Part shown: positions 4,347 through 5,584 of the stretch, piece by piece
Layout: every line of letters starts with the position of its first letter
Position numbering within the stretch: the stretch's first letter is position 1
NCBI GenBank assembly: GCA_018897875.1
Contig: JAHIKF010000368.1
Location: 1-5,584 of the forward strand
From: Pseudomonadota bacterium
Lineage (GTDB): Bacteria; Desulfobacterota; Desulfobaccia; Desulfobaccales; 0-14-0-80-60-11
Length of the DNA: 5,584 bases
Reading direction: 5' to 3'
The notes under the pieces: model-generated
The model's input: the letters and a program-made list of their open reading frames with translations, nothing else
The model's database searches: none
Told to the model about the DNA's origin: nothing
Made by a program: the position numbers and the translations under genes

Positions 4347-4356
4347 AGTGGAAAAT

Positions 4357-4527
4357 TTATCTGCTTATATATGGACGAAAACCGAAGGCATGAATAATCT
4401 TAACAATCTTACGGTAAACGTTCCTTCTGGCACTGTTCTTCATGAAGCTAATTGCATAAACAATCAAGGACAAATAATCGGTAACACCTCGGATGGCTGT
4501 ACCTTCCTGCTGACCCCGATTCCGTAA
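4357..4527 (+). pseudogene. C-terminal remnant of a HAF-repeat (extracellular repeat) protein
   Basis: The frame ending at TAA 4525-4527 reads LSAYIWTKTEGMNNLNNL, then VLHEANCINNQGQIIG, and ends in TFLLTPIP. This is the pattern of HAF-type extracellular repeats: an (A)F/YxWT...GM.dLn.L unit, a SGxxLxEAxxIN..GQI.G unit, and a terminal FLLTP motif. Such repeats normally occur in series in large secreted or surface proteins; here barely one and a half remain. The frame stays open upstream only to 4291, and all family-like sequence stops where the palindromic repeat (4322-4351) begins. No start with an SD is present; the internal ATG 4390 would give only 45 residues. The stretch is visibly more AT-rich than its neighbours. 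I read it as a 5'-deleted pseudogene; it could still be translated as a short peptide, but nothing supports that. Confidence 0.6.
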
Positions 4528-4588
4528 TATCTTTTGTTTGTGTGCGGAAATGCCCGGAGATGACCGTTGACTGTTTTAGGGTAATAAT

Positions 4589-5404
4589 ATGGCCGACCAG
4601 ATAAAAGAATTTCCCATGTGGCGATACCGGCAGGGGCAAGTAAGCGCCACCCAAGACGTGGTGGTAGTCGAGGAGCCCCTGCAAATACGCCTGGGGGGCG
4701 AGCCGTTTCAGGTCTTGATGCGCCTGCCGGGGTGGGAGAAGGAACTGGCCCTGGGGTTCCTCTATACTGAAGGCATCGTCCGGGACCTGGCCGAGGTCAT
4801 CACCATTCACTTCTGCGGCACCGGCACTGACCCCATGCTCCCTCCCAACGTGGTGGACGTGATGCTGACCGAGGCGGCCCTGGCCCGGCGGGGCCGCCGC
4901 CATCTCGAGGTGTCCTATTCCAGCTGCGGCCTGTGCGCCAAGGAGGCGGTGAACGAGATTTGTCAGAAGGTCCCGCCGGTGCAGAGCGCTCTCACCGTCG
5001 GCCCGGAGGCGCTGTTGTCCCTGATGGCCCGCCTCCAGGAAGCCCAGACCATCTACCAGGACACCGGCGGGACCCACGCCGTGGCCCTGGCCAGCCCCGA
5101 CGGCAAGGTGTTTATACACGCCGAGGACGTGGGCCGCCACAACGCCATGGACAAGGTCATCGGCCGGGCCGTCCTCACCCGCCAGGACCTCACCAAGCTA
5201 GTGGCCCTGCTTTCCGGCCGCATCAGCTTCGAGATGGCCCTGAAATGTATCCGGGCCGGCATCCCGATTCTGGCCGCGGTCTCGGCCCCCACCTCCATGG
5301 CCCTGGAACTGGCCCGGGAACTCAGCCTCACCACCGTGGGCTTCGTCCGGGACCAGCGCCTCAATATCTATACCGCCCATGAACGGATAACAGAGGCGAA
5401 CTAG
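4589..5404 (+). CDS. fdhD: Formate dehydrogenase accessory sulfurtransferase FdhD
   Basis: FdhD passes sulfur from a cysteine desulfurase to the molybdenum (or tungsten) bis-pyranopterin cofactor before it enters formate dehydrogenase, and is needed for enzyme activity; it acts in the cytoplasm. The 271 residues are the usual length. Visible motifs are LALGFLYTEGIV (53-64), YSSCGLCAKEAV (110-121) with the sulfur-carrying CxxC pair C113/C116, DTGGTHAVAL (158-167), HAEDVGRHNAMDKVIG (177-192) and SGRISFEMALKC (209-220). The cysteine pair corresponds to C121/C124 of the E. coli protein, so the protein appears competent for sulfur transfer. A modest SD, AGGG (4578-4581), lies 7 bases before ATG 4589. 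No formate dehydrogenase subunit or molybdopterin gene is in the window, so its client enzyme is encoded elsewhere or downstream. Confidence 0.95.
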   Translation: MADQIKEFPMWRYRQGQVSATQDVVVVEEPLQIRLGGEPFQVLMRLPGWEKELALGFLYTEGIVRDLAEVITIHFCGTGTDPMLPPNVVDVMLTEAALARRGRRHLEVSYSSCGLCAKEAVNEICQKVPPVQSALTVGPEALLSLMARLQEAQTIYQDTGGTHAVALASPDGKVFIHAEDVGRHNAMDKVIGRAVLTRQDLTKLVALLSGRISFEMALKCIRAGIPILAAVSAPTSMALELARELSLTTVGFVRDQRLNIYTAHERITEAN

Positions 5405-5456
5405 GGGCCGACTTAGAGCAATTGCCAAAAGGTTTTTTCGTTATGGGATGCCTTAT

Positions 5457-5546
5457 AATCCCTCCCTGCCCCCCTTTAAAAAAGGGGGGGAACTACAAGG
5501 AATTGCTGTTAAAGTCCCCCTTTGGAAAAGGGGGGCAGGGGGGATT
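5457..5546. repeat. MITE-like C/G-rich palindromic repeat, copy 2
   Basis: The ends are inverted: AATCCCTCCCTGCCCCCC (5457-5474) against GGGGGGCAGGGGGGATT (5530-5546). Internal hairpins are CCCCCCTTT/AAAGGGGGG (starting 5469) and CCCCCTTT/AAAGGGGG-like (5516-5535). The build matches the copy at 2321-2398, but the middle is longer and differs, and the second terminal block has TGCC in place of TAA. A T6 run (5545-5550) follows, so it may double as a transcription terminator for fdhD. I see nothing in the remaining bases to 5584. Confidence 0.8.
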
Positions 5547-5584
5547 TTTTAATGCCGGGGCTGAGACAAACTTTTGGTTCATGG

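Larger units (their letters stand above)
4223..4588. other. Intergenic region, toxin gene to fdhD
   Basis: Left to right it contains a heptad repeat, a GGGGCGACCC hairpin, a CGTTCCCAAG palindrome and the HAF-repeat remnant. About 60 bases of leader before fdhD follow. I find no convincing sigma70 promoter for fdhD: TTGACT at 4567-4572 is only 9 bases from the TAATAAT at 4582. Confidence 0.6.

Noticed and set aside
4567..4588. TTGACT...TAATAAT as the fdhD promoter
   Set aside because: The spacing is only 9 bases, far too short for a sigma70 promoter.
4448..5140. Long minus-strand ORF of 230 codons
   Set aside because: It is antisense to fdhD, whose frame carries every family motif, and its sequence is typical of a GC-rich shadow frame.

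Overview
The window looks like chromosomal DNA of a moderately GC-rich anaerobe of the former Deltaproteobacteria (Desulfobacterota), possibly a Desulfobacca- or Syntrophobacter-like lineage. This is inferred from three things. One is a PxxKW-family cysteine-rich protein, a family I know mainly from that group. The second is an FdhD maturation factor for molybdenum/tungsten formate dehydrogenases. The third is the dense sprinkling of short palindromic repeats between housekeeping genes. The genus cannot be fixed from the sequence.

Layout, left to right. (1) Positions 1-275, minus strand: the 5' end of a LigD-type 3'-phosphoesterase domain gene running off the left edge, with an uninterrupted nine-base G tract between its possible ribosome-binding site and its start. 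(2) 276-598: no gene, but a compact double-hairpin repeat at 409-454. (3) 599-1006: a self-contained transcription unit for the PxxKW protein, with a strong sigma70-type promoter holding a perfect 12-bp palindrome in its spacer, an SD that moves the start to 665, and a clear intrinsic terminator. (4) 1025-2218, minus strand: a class I (1-beta) aspartate/prephenate-type aminotransferase. (5) 2219-2531: the divergent intergenic region with a MITE-like C/G-rich repeat and two AT-rich operator-like palindromes. (6) 2532-3380: NAD kinase, starting at GTG rather than at the upstream ATG. (7) 3380-3532: a string of dispersed repeats (heptad repeat, then four hairpins). (8) 3696-4222: a two-gene type II toxin-antitoxin module with a RelE/ParE-type toxin. 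(9) 4226-4346: the same repeat types again, in the same order and orientation. (10) 4357-4527: the remnant C-terminus of a HAF-repeat surface/secreted protein, cut off where a repeat begins. (11) 4589-5404: fdhD. (12) 5457-5546: a second copy of the MITE-like repeat.

The genes do not form one pathway: DNA end processing, amino-acid metabolism, NADP synthesis, a toxin-antitoxin pair and formate dehydrogenase maturation sit side by side, mostly as single-gene units. The most notable structure is intergenic. At least three families of palindromic repeats recur, the toxin-antitoxin pair sits between two composite direct repeats about 0.8 kb apart, and one repeat copy marks the broken end of a decayed gene. 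I do not see a clear new defence or metabolic system. The best candidates for novelty are the PxxKW protein with its apparently regulated promoter, and the repeat-bracketed toxin-antitoxin cassette whose antitoxin has no DNA-binding fold that I recognise.
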